Assembly: GCA_963971305.1 (NCBI GenBank)
Contig: CAXARO010001763.1
Span: 1 to 64,000, forward strand
DNA from: Arcuatula senhousia
Lineage: Eukaryota > Mollusca > Bivalvia > Mytilida > Mytilidae
Direction: 5' to 3'
DNA: 64,000 nucleotides
Part shown: piece by piece, positions 22,547 through 33,258 of the stretch
How the letters are laid out: the number at the start of each line of letters is the position of its first letter
Numbering within the stretch: position 1 is the first letter of the stretch
The notes under the pieces: model-generated
What the model was told of the DNA's origin: nothing
Databases searched by the model: none
What the model saw: the letters and a program-made list of their open reading frames with translations, nothing else
Made by a program: the position numbers and the translations under genes

Positions 22547-22800
22547 TTGTGTAGACCTACACAGGAAACAGCACCCATAACACAGACTCGTGTATGTCAT
22601 GCAAAAAAAAGGCCAATGTACGACCACAGACCAGATGGAAAACGACCCCCAAAAACGCACAATAGACCAATGCATTTAGAAAGTGACGAAACCCTGCCCA
22701 AAAATTCGCACGATCTAGAACCCTTACCTATGGTGACTCACAATGAAGAACCCTTACCTGTGTTGAGGCCATACCAGTTGGAACACTTTCCTATGTGAGA
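22547..22800 (+). repeat. Coding-like dispersed repeat X, forward copy
   Basis: Reads RVCHAKKRPMYDHRPDGKRP and later LEPLPMVTHNEEPLP. The minus strand of 25090-25347 reads a related sequence (MCHAKQAHVRPQTRMKINQR, LPEPLPIVTDNEE). The two are inverted copies of one coding-derived repeat, perhaps the end of a retroelement polyprotein. Family not identified. Confidence 0.5.
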
Positions 22801-22859
22801 TACAGCCAACCCTTACTCAATTTCACACCATCAACCCTTATCTGTCGAAAATATAACAA

Positions 22860-23345
22860 GGGGTTGCACTTTGTCGTGCCAAGGATACCCCCACTCGGCC
22901 ACTCAGAAAACAGGAACTAGATGCAGGACTGCCATTGAAAGAAGAGGCACGATACAACTTATCATGCTTAAGCTGCAAACCAAATTTCAAATCAATCCCT
23001 TTTGTAGAAGCCAAGAAATCTGTTACGAAACATTGTCTATTTTTGACCCTTAAAAAATTCTAAGTCGGCTCAGAAAACAGGAAGTGGATGAGCGACTGAC
23101 CTGAAAATTGATGGCACGATACAACCCATCATGATAAAGCTGTATACCAAATTTGAAATCTATCCCTTTTGTAAAAGCCGAGCAATATGTTACGAAAAAA
23201 TATCTAATTATGATGCACGACTGACCTGGAAAGGGGAAGTACGATACAAATCATCATATGATAAAGCTGTATACCAAATTTGAAATCAATCCCTTCAGTA
23301 GAAGCTGAGAAATCGGTTACGAAAGTTTGTTACGGACGTACAAGG
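22860..23345 (+). repeat. Tandem units of about 130-200 bp
   Basis: Three diverged units with GCACGATACAA(C)...ATCATG, AAAGCTGTATACCAAATTTG and AATCAATCCCTTTTGTAGAA. They end at TTGTTACGGACGTACAAGG. This is the internal style of the GTCCGTCCGTC elements. Non-coding. Confidence 0.6.
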
Positions 23346-23379
23346 TGATTGCAATATAGCCCCTTCTCTTACCAGTGGG

Positions 23380-23760
23380 AGTATGATTGATTCCTGGTTG
23401 AACCTACACACACTGAGTGAGAAAAATGGGATTGGGGTTGGGAAACAAAGAAACTGCAAATTTTGAAGGCCACTGGAAAAGGGGAGAGGTGGATAGTGAC
23501 AGAAAATTTAGCATATCTGGTGCACTGCTTGGCGGTCCACAAAGGGGTCTTTAACGTGCATTAAGCGTGGACCACTATGGTTTGATGTCAGATTTTCCGT
23601 TATATAGCCCGACGACCCCGGCATTCATTATGACAGGGGTGCCCCGTTCAACCACCTGGGGCACACATCCCAGTCGCTTTATGGGCTAAGCGGCCTTACC
23701 CCGATGTCAGGTTTCTTAGCCTTTTTCTTAGGACTTTTAACTTAGCGTTTCGAAATTGTG
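23380..23760 (-). repeat. SINE-like copy, intermediate family
   Basis: Contains GAAGGCCACTGGAAAAGGGG, TGGCGGTCCACAAAGGGGTC, TTTAACGTGCATTAAGCGTG, GACAGGGGTGCCCCGTTCAA and CCCAGTCGCTTTATGGGC. It is intermediate between the CACTCACTCAC family and the TTAGTTAG family, showing that these two are related. Confidence 0.65.
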
Positions 23761-23810
23761 GTAGATATGAAATTTTGCATCTTTTCCTGTTATTGTCACG
23801 TTAGATTTTA

Positions 23811-24235
23811 TGTCCCCGCGCAACGCGGAGCGGGGACATAGAAATGCAGTTTTCCGTTTGTGCGTCCGTCCGTCAAACTTTTTGCGTAACAGTTTTCTCA
23901 GAAACTATTATTTCATAGGCTTTTGATATTTTGTACGCAGCTTCAGGTAGGGGTCCAATATGGTGGGATGCGTTTTTCAGGTCTGTTGCTTACCTACTTC
24001 CGGTTTAACAAGCCGACTGAGAATGTTTAAAGGGTCAGAAATGGAAAATTCGTAATAGTTTTCTGAAGTATAACTACATGTAATTGTAGACTTTTGATAT
24101 TTGGTATGCAGAGCTAGGGGTCTTATATGGTCGGATGCATTTTCAGGTCTGTCGCTTATCTAATTCTTGCTAAGCGGGCTGACTTTGAATTATTGACACT
24201 CGGCGGGGGACCCAGGAATTTAGTTCCTGTTATTT
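23811..24235 (+). repeat. GTCCCCGCGCAACGCGGAGCGG element
   Basis: Starts with a strong hairpin (TGTCCCCGCG / CGGGGACA arms around 23811-23840), then GTGCGTCCGTCCGTCAAAC, two diverged units (TTTGATATTTTGTACGCAG, TATGGTGGGATGCGTTTTTC) and a GGGGGACCCAGGAATTTAGT right end. Same architecture as 58476-58990. Confidence 0.65.
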
Positions 24236-24339
24236 ATTAATGTGAACTTTTCCTTACCAAATAATAAAGTCTTAATGTATTTCTTAATATGGAAATCAAT
24301 ATTTTCTGACACGAAAAAAAAGTTACTGGACGCATCACC

Positions 24340-25060
24340 AATCCCGTGCGGGGTCCTAAGAGTGAAACAGGCTCACAGCAGCGCTAAGCTCGTCGTTAAA
24401 ATCCACTAAAGAGTACTTGGAAACCTGACATCGGGTTAAGCCGCTTAGCCTATTAAGCGACCAGGATTTGCGCCCAGGTTGTTGAATGCGACAGCCCTGT
24501 CATTGCGAATGCCGGGGTCGCCAGGTTATAATGCAGAAACCTGACCGCAAACCATATTTGGCCAACGAGTTTTGAGAGTGCTATGGTTCATGCACGTAAA
24601 TAAAGGAAATAATAAAATTACCGAACTTGGAGGATCAATCTCAATGTCCAAGAGAAAAGACAAAACATGGAAGACACGTCGGAATAGTTATAGATCGCAA
24701 TGGTCCTGACTTGGTACTTGCATCTCAAATGAAATGGTGGGTTAAACCAGGTTTTATGGCGTGTCAAACCTCCGTCTTCCATTGCAATCTTATGGACCGG
24801 TAGTAACACACGCCGCAGCACGGTTGTGAAGACATAATAGGGATAATAAGATGATCATCTCAGTACAACAATCAGTAAAACACTTATCAAAACAAACAGT
24901 AACCAATACGTAAAAGATCCCTTTGTGGACCACCAAGTAGGTTCCACATAGGTTAAATTTACGCGCCCACCATTTTCTTCACTTTTCCACTGGTCTTCAA
25001 AATTAACAGTTCCTGTTTTTCCAGCCCAACCCCCGTATTTTCTCTCAGGGAGTCGGTTCA
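24340..25060 (+). repeat. SINE-like copy interrupted by a nested element
   Basis: 24340-24602 carries CCCGTGCGGGGTCC, CCTGACATCGGGTTAAG and TTCATGCACGTAAA. The same family continues at about 24908 with TACGTAAAAGATCCCTTTGT and GTTAAATTTACGCGCCCACC. The family order is preserved across the gap, so 24603-24907 is a later insertion; ACGTAAA is repeated at the two edges. Confidence 0.65.
24603..24907 (-). mobile_element. Short nested repeat inserted in the SINE-like copy
   Basis: ATCGCAATGGTCCTGACTTG and AAATGGTGGGTTAAACCAGG match the reverse complement of 55275-55465 in order. ACCGAACTTGGAG at its left edge also recurs at about 47139. Non-coding, a third high-copy short family. Confidence 0.6.
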
Positions 25061-25089
25061 ACCAGGATTCAACATTGTATATTTGACAA

Positions 25090-25370
25090 ATAAGGGTCGT
25101 TAATGTTAAACTTGGTAAGGGATATCATATCCCACTCAGGTAAGTGTTCTCTTTCTTACATGACCAATTCAGGTATGGTTTCTTCATTATCAGTCACGAT
25201 AGGTAAGGGTTCCGGAAGGTGCGAAATTGTTTGGCTTTCCGAATGTATTGGTTTATGTTGCGATGATAGTACAATGTCTTGTTTTGTGCGCTGGTTTATT
25301 TTCATTCTGGTTTGTGGTCGAACATGAGCCTGTTTAGCATGACACACAAGACACTGTGTTCTTAGTGCTG
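25090..25370 (-). repeat. Coding-like dispersed repeat X, inverted copy
   Basis: Inverted relative to 22547-22800 (see that entry). With the SINE-like copies at 23380 (-) and 24340 (+) lying inside the pair, the region forms a nested inverted arrangement. Confidence 0.5.
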
Positions 25371-26029
25371 TGTCCTAGGTGGGTCTTCATAATTTAATTT
25401 GAAAAACTGAAATACTGTCGACTAAACATAAAACAAACAACCATAAATCAATTAAAACTTGACGCGTCATTCCGAAACTTTGTACCATTATTCAACACTA
25501 CCTCGACCTGACCTACCCTGAAAACTAGGTGATCTGCCCGAACACAATTTACCATACATGTCTGGGCAAAATTGAATTATGGATGTTGTCCTGCATGGTC
25601 ATAATTTATCACGCAAAATATTTTTGGGTCACTTTACTAGATAAGTGTTTGTGACCCGAAACGTGAAGAGGACGTCAAAACTGTTTGATTTTGTTTGACC
25701 TTGTCTACAGTGCAATATATTCATTTGCTGACAGAAAGAGAAATACAATAACACAAAATTAAAATCAAATGAATAATAAGCATTCTATGAAAGTTTTGTC
25801 CCGTTTTATTCCCATTTGGTCCTTTTTCTAAAATGCCAAGATCCATACCGTTTGACATCATGTTAATATTTTATAATACTTAAACCATGGACGGAAACAG
25901 AAAGTCCAAAACGAAGACCACAACATCGCCATAACATTATACGATCGTGAAAAATATGAAAGGGTGAAAGCGTTTAATTTGTCGCCTTGATTCACCGTGT
26001 ACAACCGAAATCAAAATTCTGCTTGCCGT
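25371..26029. other. Non-coding interval
   Basis: No recognisable gene or repeat boundary. Confidence 0.3.
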
Positions 26030-26548
26030 TAGAGGAGACTAAGGTCGCGGGATTCTGACATTGGCTTAGTGCTAAGCCCACAAAGCGACAAAGATGTGTA
26101 CCCTATAAGTGGTAAAATAGGATGGCTCTCGTCCACAGGGGTTGTCAGGTATACAATACGGAAAGCCTTTCCGCTGACCATGTTAGGCCTACATGTTTGG
26201 AGAATTTGAAGTCCATGCCCGTAAAAGATCCATTCCGCCAAGTATTGCAGCATAAAGGCTATTTTTTAGTTTTTCCCCTTTCCACTGGTCTTCAAAATGA
26301 ACTGCCCATTTGTTTTCTGACCCACCCCACATGTGGCCATGTTTTTCGACGTATCAAAAATCGAATCACAAGTTTGGTGCAAGACACTCTAAATATCAAT
26401 CATACCAAGTTTCATTTAATTCTGTCAGTATTTTGAGATGAGAAGATTTTTGAAGAATTGCTAACGGACGACAACGACGACGACGCCACCGACGACGGAC
26501 GCCAAGTGATGGAAAAAAGCTCATCTGGACCTTAAGTCCAGGTGAGCT
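26030..26548 (+). repeat. SINE-like fragment followed by the end of a GTCCGTC-type element
   Basis: 26030-26330 holds GAGGAGACTAAGG, GGGATTCTGACATTGG, CAGGGGTTGTCAGGTATACA and CCCGTAAAAGATCC of the CACTCACTCAC SINE-like family, lacking both ends. 26331-26548 is the right terminus of the large element family (GACGACGGACGCCAAGTGAT, then TCCAGGTGAGCTAAAAA). Confidence 0.65.
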
Positions 26549-26606
26549 AAAAATGAGGAGTTCCGATATCAAATTTTATAAGTACTAAAAATAGAAATAT
26601 TTTTTG

Positions 26607-26835
26607 TATATATTTTTGTAATGTAAAATATTTAATTGTGAATTGAGAAGCGGGTTACATGTAATTTACATTTCTTCACATTGATTATCTTCGGTTCATT
26701 TATTTCCAGAGTTCATCTTCATAGCGTGACTGATTAATTTGTTCATTTCATTGGTTTATTTCTTTTCTTTGTTAAGATGATATATAGTTTCTTATCTGAG
26801 TAAATTTTATTATTCTTATGTGCAACGATTGCACG
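26607..26835 (+). repeat. Left direct repeat of the tyrosine-recombinase retrotransposon
   Basis: Nearly identical to 31532-31752: TTTTTGTAATGTAAAA, GTGAATTGAGAAGCGGGTT, TTCTTCACATTGATTATCTT, AGCGTGACTGATTAATTTGT and GTGCAACGATTGCACG. It bounds the element on the left. In DIRS/Ngaro-type elements such repeats are needed to rebuild the ends through a circular intermediate. Confidence 0.8.
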
Positions 26836-26930
26836 ACGAAACGTGATTCTTTATAACGAAGTTTTCTCACTTGACTAAAGTTTAATTTGCTTGATATTTA
26901 TCGTTTTTTGCAACCTGAAATCGTCATCAT

Positions 26931-27960
26931 TTGAAACTTTTGCCGTGGCGATTATTTGATATAAGTTTACAGAATGGGATCGGAAGGATTTTGATTATAA
27001 AAAGAAGCATGAAGGAGACTTTCTACAACGGAGTTGACGCCGATCAAAACCAAAAAATTGAAGATCGCAAGCTGAAGGAGAATGGGACAGGAGCAGCTAA
27101 GGATGTTGGAGATAAGTCGGAGAATCGAAGGAAGGAAGAACAGTTGGTGGATAAGCAGCATGCAGAGTTGATGGAGTAAGCTGGTATGGATTCGGATGAT
27201 TCAGATATGGATGGTGAGAATTCAGATGGAGAGTTGTTGGAGCTTCAACAGAAACTATAGGATGTAAAATGCAGAGGAAGGAGGTCAGGAAGCTGAGAGA
27301 GAAGAAGAGGCTACGGTAGGCGATTCAAGAGCAGGAGAGACAGCCGAAGAAGGAAAAGGATACGAGAGAAGGCGATTTAAAACATACAGATAAAACAATA
27401 ACTTTAGATGATCTAAGAAAAAACAAATCTGTTAAAAGAAAGAGCTAAAAAATAAGTTTGCAAGATTTTTAATTATTCTAGTTCTGAAGAATCAGAAAGT
27501 TCATCAGACGAGGAATAAGAACATGTGAAACATAAAAGTAGTAAAAGCAAATCTGTCATTTAGGATAAACCTTCTGATGAAGTGGCAAAAAAACCCAGCT
27601 TTGGCCACAATCTAAATTACAATTTGAATATGCTGGTTCCAAAGATTCTTTTGATGATTTAGAATTTAATATGTTTGTAGCTGGTGAATTAGAAATCATT
27701 TTTAGTAAATATATTGATGACATTGAAAAGAAAGGAAGCATTATATTGCTTAAACAAATATCTTATTATTATGAGTTATATGAATGGCAGGGTGTTAAAA
27801 AGCTTTATGCTCATATTATAAGACAAATTGAAAATGGTGCCATTGAGACACCTTTATTGATCAAGTATGTTAAATCAGAAAAAAATGACACAAGAAACAA
27901 AGGGTTTGACAAGAAAGTTGTAAAGAAAGACGAGTTTTATTGTTCTTTTTTTTCAAGGAA
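26931..27960 (+). pseudogene. gag-like region of the YR retrotransposon
   Basis: Charged, lysine/glutamate-rich fragments in several frames (QNQKIEDRKLKENG, DSDDSDMDGENSDG), followed by a better-preserved helical piece at 27671-27961 (FVAGELEIIFSKYIDDIEKK). No zinc knuckle seen. Assigned as gag by position upstream of RT. Confidence 0.5.
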
Positions 27961-28689
27961 ATAAGTGTTCGCAAAATGCATCTCTTTATGGTAGAATTAA
28001 AGCTGAGTTGAAAGATTTTTACAACTTTTTTGTGCTACATGTACATGTTATAGAAAAGACGGTAGGAAGGTAATGCGTCTGAGTGTTCAGATGCTTGTCC
28101 GCATCTGCGGGATTGACTAGGCTATGAAAAAGTAGCGATGCTAAAATATTCTTGAGACGTTCGTTTGGATCCTCTAGCGGATGTTTTTCTTAATAACAAA
28201 TCATCAGCCTTGGTTGATCAGAGTACTGATTGTATTGAAATTGTCAAAGATAAGGTTAAAAGTTTTTGTAAAAGGTTTAAAGGATCAGTATAAGATGATT
28301 TAAATGTGAATACAAGTCATCAAGTTAATAAAGAATTTGATATGTCAGTTTGGGATTTAAGTGTTGAGAAACTTGGTATGGATGTCATACAGCAAATCAT
28401 TGAAACACATGATTCTGTAGTTGCTTCTAAATTACCAAATGTATGGGTTGTAGGATTCCAGTAGATCTGGTTTAAATGTTCAATTTCTTAGAGATCTTTT
28501 TGATTATCATGATAATATTATTTATGAATTTATAGAATTTGGAGCTCCTATTGGTTATGAAGGAGAGTTAGATTGCGAAAGTATATTTGTTGATAATCAC
28601 AAAGGTGCAGTTGAGTTTGCAGAAGATATTTTTAAGTATTTAAAAAAAGAAGCGAGATATGGTTCAACTTTGGGTCCCTTTCAGGAGAA

Positions 28690-29120
28690 TCTTTTCTCAG
28701 TAGATATCATTTTTTCGCCTTTAAATTCTGTGTCAAAAAAGGATTCTCTTGAACGTAGGGTTATTTTAGATCTTAGTTTTCCCCCTGGAAAGTCTGTGAA
28801 TGATGGGATTTCAAAAGTTTTTTATCTTGGCAAATATTGATGATTTGGTTGGAATTTTGAAGATGAAACGACGTGGTTGTTTAATGTTTAAGAAAGATTT
28901 GAAAAGTGCTTACAGACAGTTTCCTATTTGCCCGGGTGACATTTCTAAAGTAGGTTATCATTGGAATGGTCTCACATTTGTTGAATTGGTTTTACAATGT
29001 ACCAATGGGACTTAGGTCTATAGCTCAGATTTGTCAGAGGATAACTTCTTCTATTACTTTTATGTATGAGATATTAGGGTTTTCTATTGTTAATTATTTG
29101 GATACTAGAATGAATTTTTA
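28690..29120 (+). pseudogene. Reverse transcriptase remnant, DIRS/Ngaro type
   Basis: Recognisable pieces in shifted frames: RRVILDLSFPPGKSVNDGI (about 28755), KKDLKSAYRQFPI with the catalytic-type aspartate (about 28891), MGLRSIAQICQRITS (about 29003) and a NYLD remnant of the YxDD box (about 29091). The SVNDGI and CQR motifs are characteristic of tyrosine-recombinase retrotransposons. Frameshifts and stops make it non-functional. Confidence 0.75.
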
Positions 29121-29439
29121 GGTGTCACTTTTGACTCAGAGTCTTTTACGCTGGAGGTTACGGAAGATAGGATTCTAGAAATTTCATTATGTGTAGAGAG
29201 TTGGTTAAGAAAAAAGAAAGCTTCATTGCGTGATTTACAGTATATTTGCATTTCATTTCAGGATGTGTTCGTCCAGGTCGTATTTTTATTAGCAGACTTT
29301 TGAATTGACTGGGATCAGCTTTTCCTATTGGTGTTTCTGGTCAAGGTCACAATATCTTTAGATATATTCCTATTGAGGCTAAGAAGGACTTAGAGTGGTG
29401 GAAAAGATTTTTAGTTAAATACAATGGAGTTTCCATGAT

Positions 29440-30005
29440 GTTAATTGAAGAGTGGATGATTCCTGATTCTGTGTTTTCTTGTGATGCTTGTTTATCTGGA
29501 TTTGGTGGAATTAATGAGAATGCAGGTCTTTAAATAGTAAGTAGGAAATTGTTGATTGATATTCAGTTGTTTTGTGTTTCCATGTTTTACGTGTTGTCTG
29601 TTTTTGTCCCGTTCTTGTTTGTGTTTACTGGTTTAGTCTCTGCCCTTTCGGACTTTTGACATTCGGATACCCCATTGGTACCTCTGCTTCTTTACTTTCA
29701 CGGAGTTTACCTGAATTTATTGAATCTTTGGGGCTACATATAAATCGTTTAGAGTTATTAGTTATAGTTGTCTCCCTTAGGTTGTGGTCTCATACTTTTC
29801 CGGGTAAACGCATAGTTTGCGATAAGTATACTGTGCGATAACGAGTCTTCAGTTCAGGATTTAAATTCTGGTTCGACTAAAGATATTTTTATGCAAAAAT
29901 GTCCGAGAGAGATTTGTTATCTGGCAGTTATTTTTCAGTTTGAGGTTAAAGCTCAACATATTTCAGGGGAGATCAATAGATTCTCTGATTTTTTGACTCG
30001 ACAGT
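29440..30005 (+). pseudogene. RNase H remnant of the YR retrotransposon, split by a repeat
   Basis: FSCDACLSGFGGINE (about 29472) is the first conserved block. The frame is then interrupted at about 29565-29695 by a CGGACTTTTGACA repeat, and resumes with FIESLGLHINRLELLVIVVS and later FEVKAQHISGEINRFSDFLT. Order and spacing fit RNase H downstream of RT. Confidence 0.65.
29565..29695 (+). repeat. Dispersed CGGACTTTTGACA repeat, copy 2 (partial)
   Basis: GTTCTTGTTTGTGTTTAC and CCCTTTCGGACTTTTGACAT match 13800-13905 and 50320-50390. It lies between two halves of the RNase H remnant, so it inserted after the retrotransposon. Confidence 0.65.
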
Positions 30006-30009
30006 GACA

Positions 30010-31046
30010 AAAAAATTAAGGTTTTGTTTGAACAGACAGTTAAAGGGTGATGTTTATCTGAAGTTATTCTTTCAGATGATTTGTTTAGAATTATTAATGA
30101 TTGTTAATTCTGTTTTTGAAGAATATCATGAAAAGTTCTACTCGATATGCATATGCAGAGAACACGAACAGGAATCTAAGAGTACAATGGGAAGCGTATT
30201 TCATGTTTTGTTTTTATTTTGAATTTATTCCTTTACCTACTACCATCTATATTTTGTCTTTATTTGCGCAATTTTTAAGCAGATCATTCACGACTGTTGT
30301 TCTATCAGAAATTACATAAGCGGTGTGAGGACTTTGCATTTATATACTAATAATTCATTTCCGAATGTTGATAAATTTTATTTGAACTTGGTTTTAAAGG
30401 GACTTTCGCGTTTAAATCCGGATTGTCCTAGACATGCACAGCCTATTACACCGGCATATTATTAGATATGCAGAATCATTTAGATTTATCTAATACATTT
30501 GAAGCTACGATGTGGTGTTTGTTCTTACATGCTTTTTTTTGTTTAGAAAATCTATACTTGGTACCTGATTTGAAAGATTCTTTTGATTTTAATTAGCAAT
30601 TATGTAGGGATAATATTACGGTAGATAGTGTTAAGGGTATGCTTATGGTCTAAAACGATTCAGTATCAATTCCTTTAGTGGAAATTCCTGGATCTTTTCT
30701 TTGTTCGGTTAAAGCTTATGCAAATATGACTTCTTTAGTGCCAGTTGCTAATTCTAAACCAGCATATTGTATTATAAAGAAAGGAAAGGTGTGTGCATAT
30801 TAACAATTTCACTCTGTTTTGATGTTTTTGATTGAGAAAATTGGTTTAGACCCTTCGGACTTTTCTTCACATAGTTTTAGAAGGGGTGGGGCTTCTTTTG
30901 CCTTTTCAGTCAATGTTCCTAGTGAGTTAATAAAAAAATATGGTGATTGGAAAAGTGACGCTTATAAACGATATCTTAAATCAACTTTAAATGATAAAAT
31001 TTTAGTGGCTGAAAGAATTAGAAATCAAATTTTATGTTCACAATAA
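30010..31046 (+). pseudogene. Tyrosine recombinase of the YR retrotransposon
   Basis: The C-terminal catalytic part is still open at 30819-31046: SSHSFRRGGASFAFSV supplies the H-x2-R pair, GDWKSDAYKRYL supplies the W and the likely nucleophile tyrosine. Upstream, stop-interrupted but recognisable sequence (VKAYANMTSLVPVANSKPA) covers the preceding part. Recombinases of this kind join circular cDNA to the target, replacing the integrase of LTR elements. Confidence 0.8.
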
Positions 31047-31051
31047 GGTTG

Positions 31052-31285
31052 TTTTTCAGGGAGATTTTTTGAGAAGAAAAACTACTATTGTTTCTGTCTC
31101 TATACCTAAGTACGTCAGTGGAATTAATGATTGCACTGTTCAGGCCTTTCCAGGGGCTACTATTGGTAGATTAACGGATTTGATAAACAGGGGAGTATTT
31201 ATTTAGATGATTTAGGCATAGTTCTTGTTCATGTTGGTACAAATAATATTTGTTCACATAATGTTAGTAAAATTTTGTCTTATGG
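31052..31285 (+). pseudogene. SGNH/GDSL-hydrolase-like remnant
   Basis: Reads VQAFPGATIGRLTDLI, then after a one-base shift LVHVGTNNICSHN. The (P)GAT-xxRL and (V)HVGTNNI blocks are typical SGNH-hydrolase motifs found in many Ngaro-type elements. It is truncated before the rest of the fold. Function in the element is unknown. Confidence 0.65.
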
Positions 31286-31531
31286 TGATTTTTTAAGGTT
31301 TTTTATTTTTGGTATTTTTAGCGGCTTTGGCTTGGCGGACTTTTGTGCCAAAAATATTGTCGTTTTATTATAACTTATTGGAAATTTATGATATTGATGT
31401 GATTTATATTTATTTTTGTAATTTGTATATTGACTTTCGTTTAATAATACTGCCAAATTCTATGTGTCTGTTTGATTTTTTTTGCCTCGACTTTATTGCA
31501 ATAGTTCTTTAAGCTATACAAGGAGCAATTA
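31286..31531. other. 3' untranslated part of the YR retrotransposon
   Basis: T-rich on the + strand, with no continuation of the hydrolase. It precedes the right direct repeat. Confidence 0.4.
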
Positions 31532-31752
31532 ATATATTTTTGTAATGTAAAAAATATTTCATTGTGAATTGAGAAGCGGGTTTACATTTCTTCACATTGA
31601 TTATCTTCGGTTCAGTTATTTCTAGTGTTCATCTTCATAGCGTGACTGATTAATTTGTTCATTTCATTGGTTTATTTCTTTTATTTGTTAAGATCGATAT
31701 ATAGTTTCTTAAGTGAGTGAATTTTATTATTCTTATGTGCAACGATTGCACG
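31532..31752 (+). repeat. Right direct repeat of the YR retrotransposon
   Basis: Partner of 26607-26835 with few differences. A split-direct-repeat element should have a second repeat pair flanking this copy; none was evident by eye, so the element may extend further right or have lost it. Confidence 0.8.
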
Positions 31753-32320
31753 GTCGTTACGTCTGACTACCCGACGTTGTAACGCTTTAACGGCGTCAAA
31801 AGTAACTTGAATTTACATACTTGTTTAGCCGTGCTGTTGTTATTGATAATGAGAATATATTAAAAGGGTCGTTCAGTACATATTTTAATTTTGGTCATTA
31901 TTATCAAAATATTCTGTACTTTTTTTCAACTGTGTGTTTTAAGTTATTTGCTTTGGTTTTTATTTTTCTGTTGCATTTTTCTTGTTTAATTTTTAAAAAT
32001 TTATTTAGTACGCTTACTTATCAAATTACATAACTAGGTAATACAATAAAACATGATTCACTTTTGTTTATTTATTTATCTATCTTAAAATTGTCTTGAA
32101 ATTTTTTTCGGTGGCTGCTATAATATTAATGTAACTGAATTCTATTGTTCGACTTATAGATTTCAGATGCAGTCGAATTATATTAAACGAAATAAGTGAT
32201 TGCGATTTTCTGTGGAATAACTTAAGGAAGATGCTTTCTCTGTCTATAATACCCACTAATAACACTTGCACCCTTTGGAAAAGACATGCCTGTCCATGCT
32301 GGTCATCAGTACAATTTCTT
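31753..32320. other. Non-coding flank
   Basis: AT-rich. The first part (to about 32040) could still belong to the retrotransposon tail. No gene. Confidence 0.3.
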
Positions 32321-33106
32321 TTGAAAGGATGGGTTGCGAAAAGGCCCTATTATGGCCCATCTAAAGGCGAAAATTAAAAGTATTCCAAAACCTGTTATTA
32401 TATATCGTATTTTATAGGCAAGCGATTGTACTGTTATAAAACGATTCTCTTTAATACTTTTGAACACACACAAGTTGAAAAAACGTGTTCAAATTGACCC
32501 ATTTTGAATGAAAAATTCATATTGATTTGAAGAACCTTCAATACATTCAAATTTTGTGCTAATATACTTGAAGACAGTGTTTGCCCATTCTTTTGAAGGT
32601 TCCTCATTAAAAAATATTACCTTGAACAACAACTTTGAATTTGCAATAATCATCAATCTTAAAAAAATCGCAGAAAAAGTAAATGTTTTGCATTTTTTAA
32701 ACTACTGACTTCGATGTTAAAATTATAGTCTTTTTAATTTTTCAGTATGTCTTGCACGCGGAACCAGCTTGAAACTTTCACAAAAAAATGTGTTTTAGTT
32801 GTAAAAGTTTTTGAACAAAATATGGAGCTGGTTCCGCATGCAAGGCTATACTTCTGGGAAGGATATATATCACTCAATTTAGCCATTGTTCCATAAGTAC
32901 AATGTTAAAATCATTTACGGTGGTTTAATTATTTCAAGCATCATTTACTAAAAAAAAAGATAAGCTTTTATACTATAAACGTGTATTTTAAAGAAATATA
33001 AACATTTACCTTTCCAAAAAGACATTTTGTAGAAAAATTTACCAAATTTTATTTTTGACTTTAATGGTGGGCTGAAAAGGGGTCTTATCGCAACCCATCC
33101 TTTCAA
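32321..33106. mobile_element. 786-bp foldback/MITE with 19-bp perfect inverted ends
   Basis: TTGAAAGGATGGGTTGCGA (32321-32339) is matched exactly by its reverse complement at 33088-33106, and similarity continues inward imperfectly (GGCCC...GGCCCATC against GGTGGGCTGAAAAGGGG). An inner inverted pair (TTGCACGCGGAACCAGCT at about 32753 and AGCTGGTTCCGCATGCAA at about 32825) makes a second fold. No ORF; no clear target duplication. Confidence 0.75.
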
Positions 33107-33229
33107 CTCCCCTAACACATGTTATACTCGTGTATTTACGTACCAAATGCCAATTTACAAAAATATTGGAAAATACATTTTATACTGCAATCGGTCTATT
33201 TGAGCAGTCAAATTACAGTGACCGTATAT

Positions 33230-33258
33230 CCATATGTGATATACGGTCAGTGACAGTA
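33230..33258. repeat. Small perfect hairpin
   Basis: GACCGTATATC and GATATACGGTC, an 11-bp stem with a 7-base loop. Isolated; function unknown. Confidence 0.6.

Larger units (their letters stand above)
26607..31752 (+). mobile_element. Decayed DIRS/Ngaro-type (tyrosine recombinase) retrotransposon
   Basis: Between direct repeats lie, in order, a gag-like region, a DIRS-type RT, RNase H, a tyrosine recombinase and an SGNH-hydrolase-like remnant. There is no DDE integrase and no aspartic protease, which matches the YR-retrotransposon plan. The SGNH domain and directly repeated rather than inverted ends point to Ngaro/PAT-like rather than DIRS1-like. All frames carry stops and shifts, and a short repeat has landed in RNase H at about 29565-29695. 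The element is inactive. Confidence 0.8.

Noticed and set aside
31753..32060. Second repeat pair (B repeats) of the YR retrotransposon
   Set aside because: Sequence after the right repeat was compared by eye with that before it; no similarity found.
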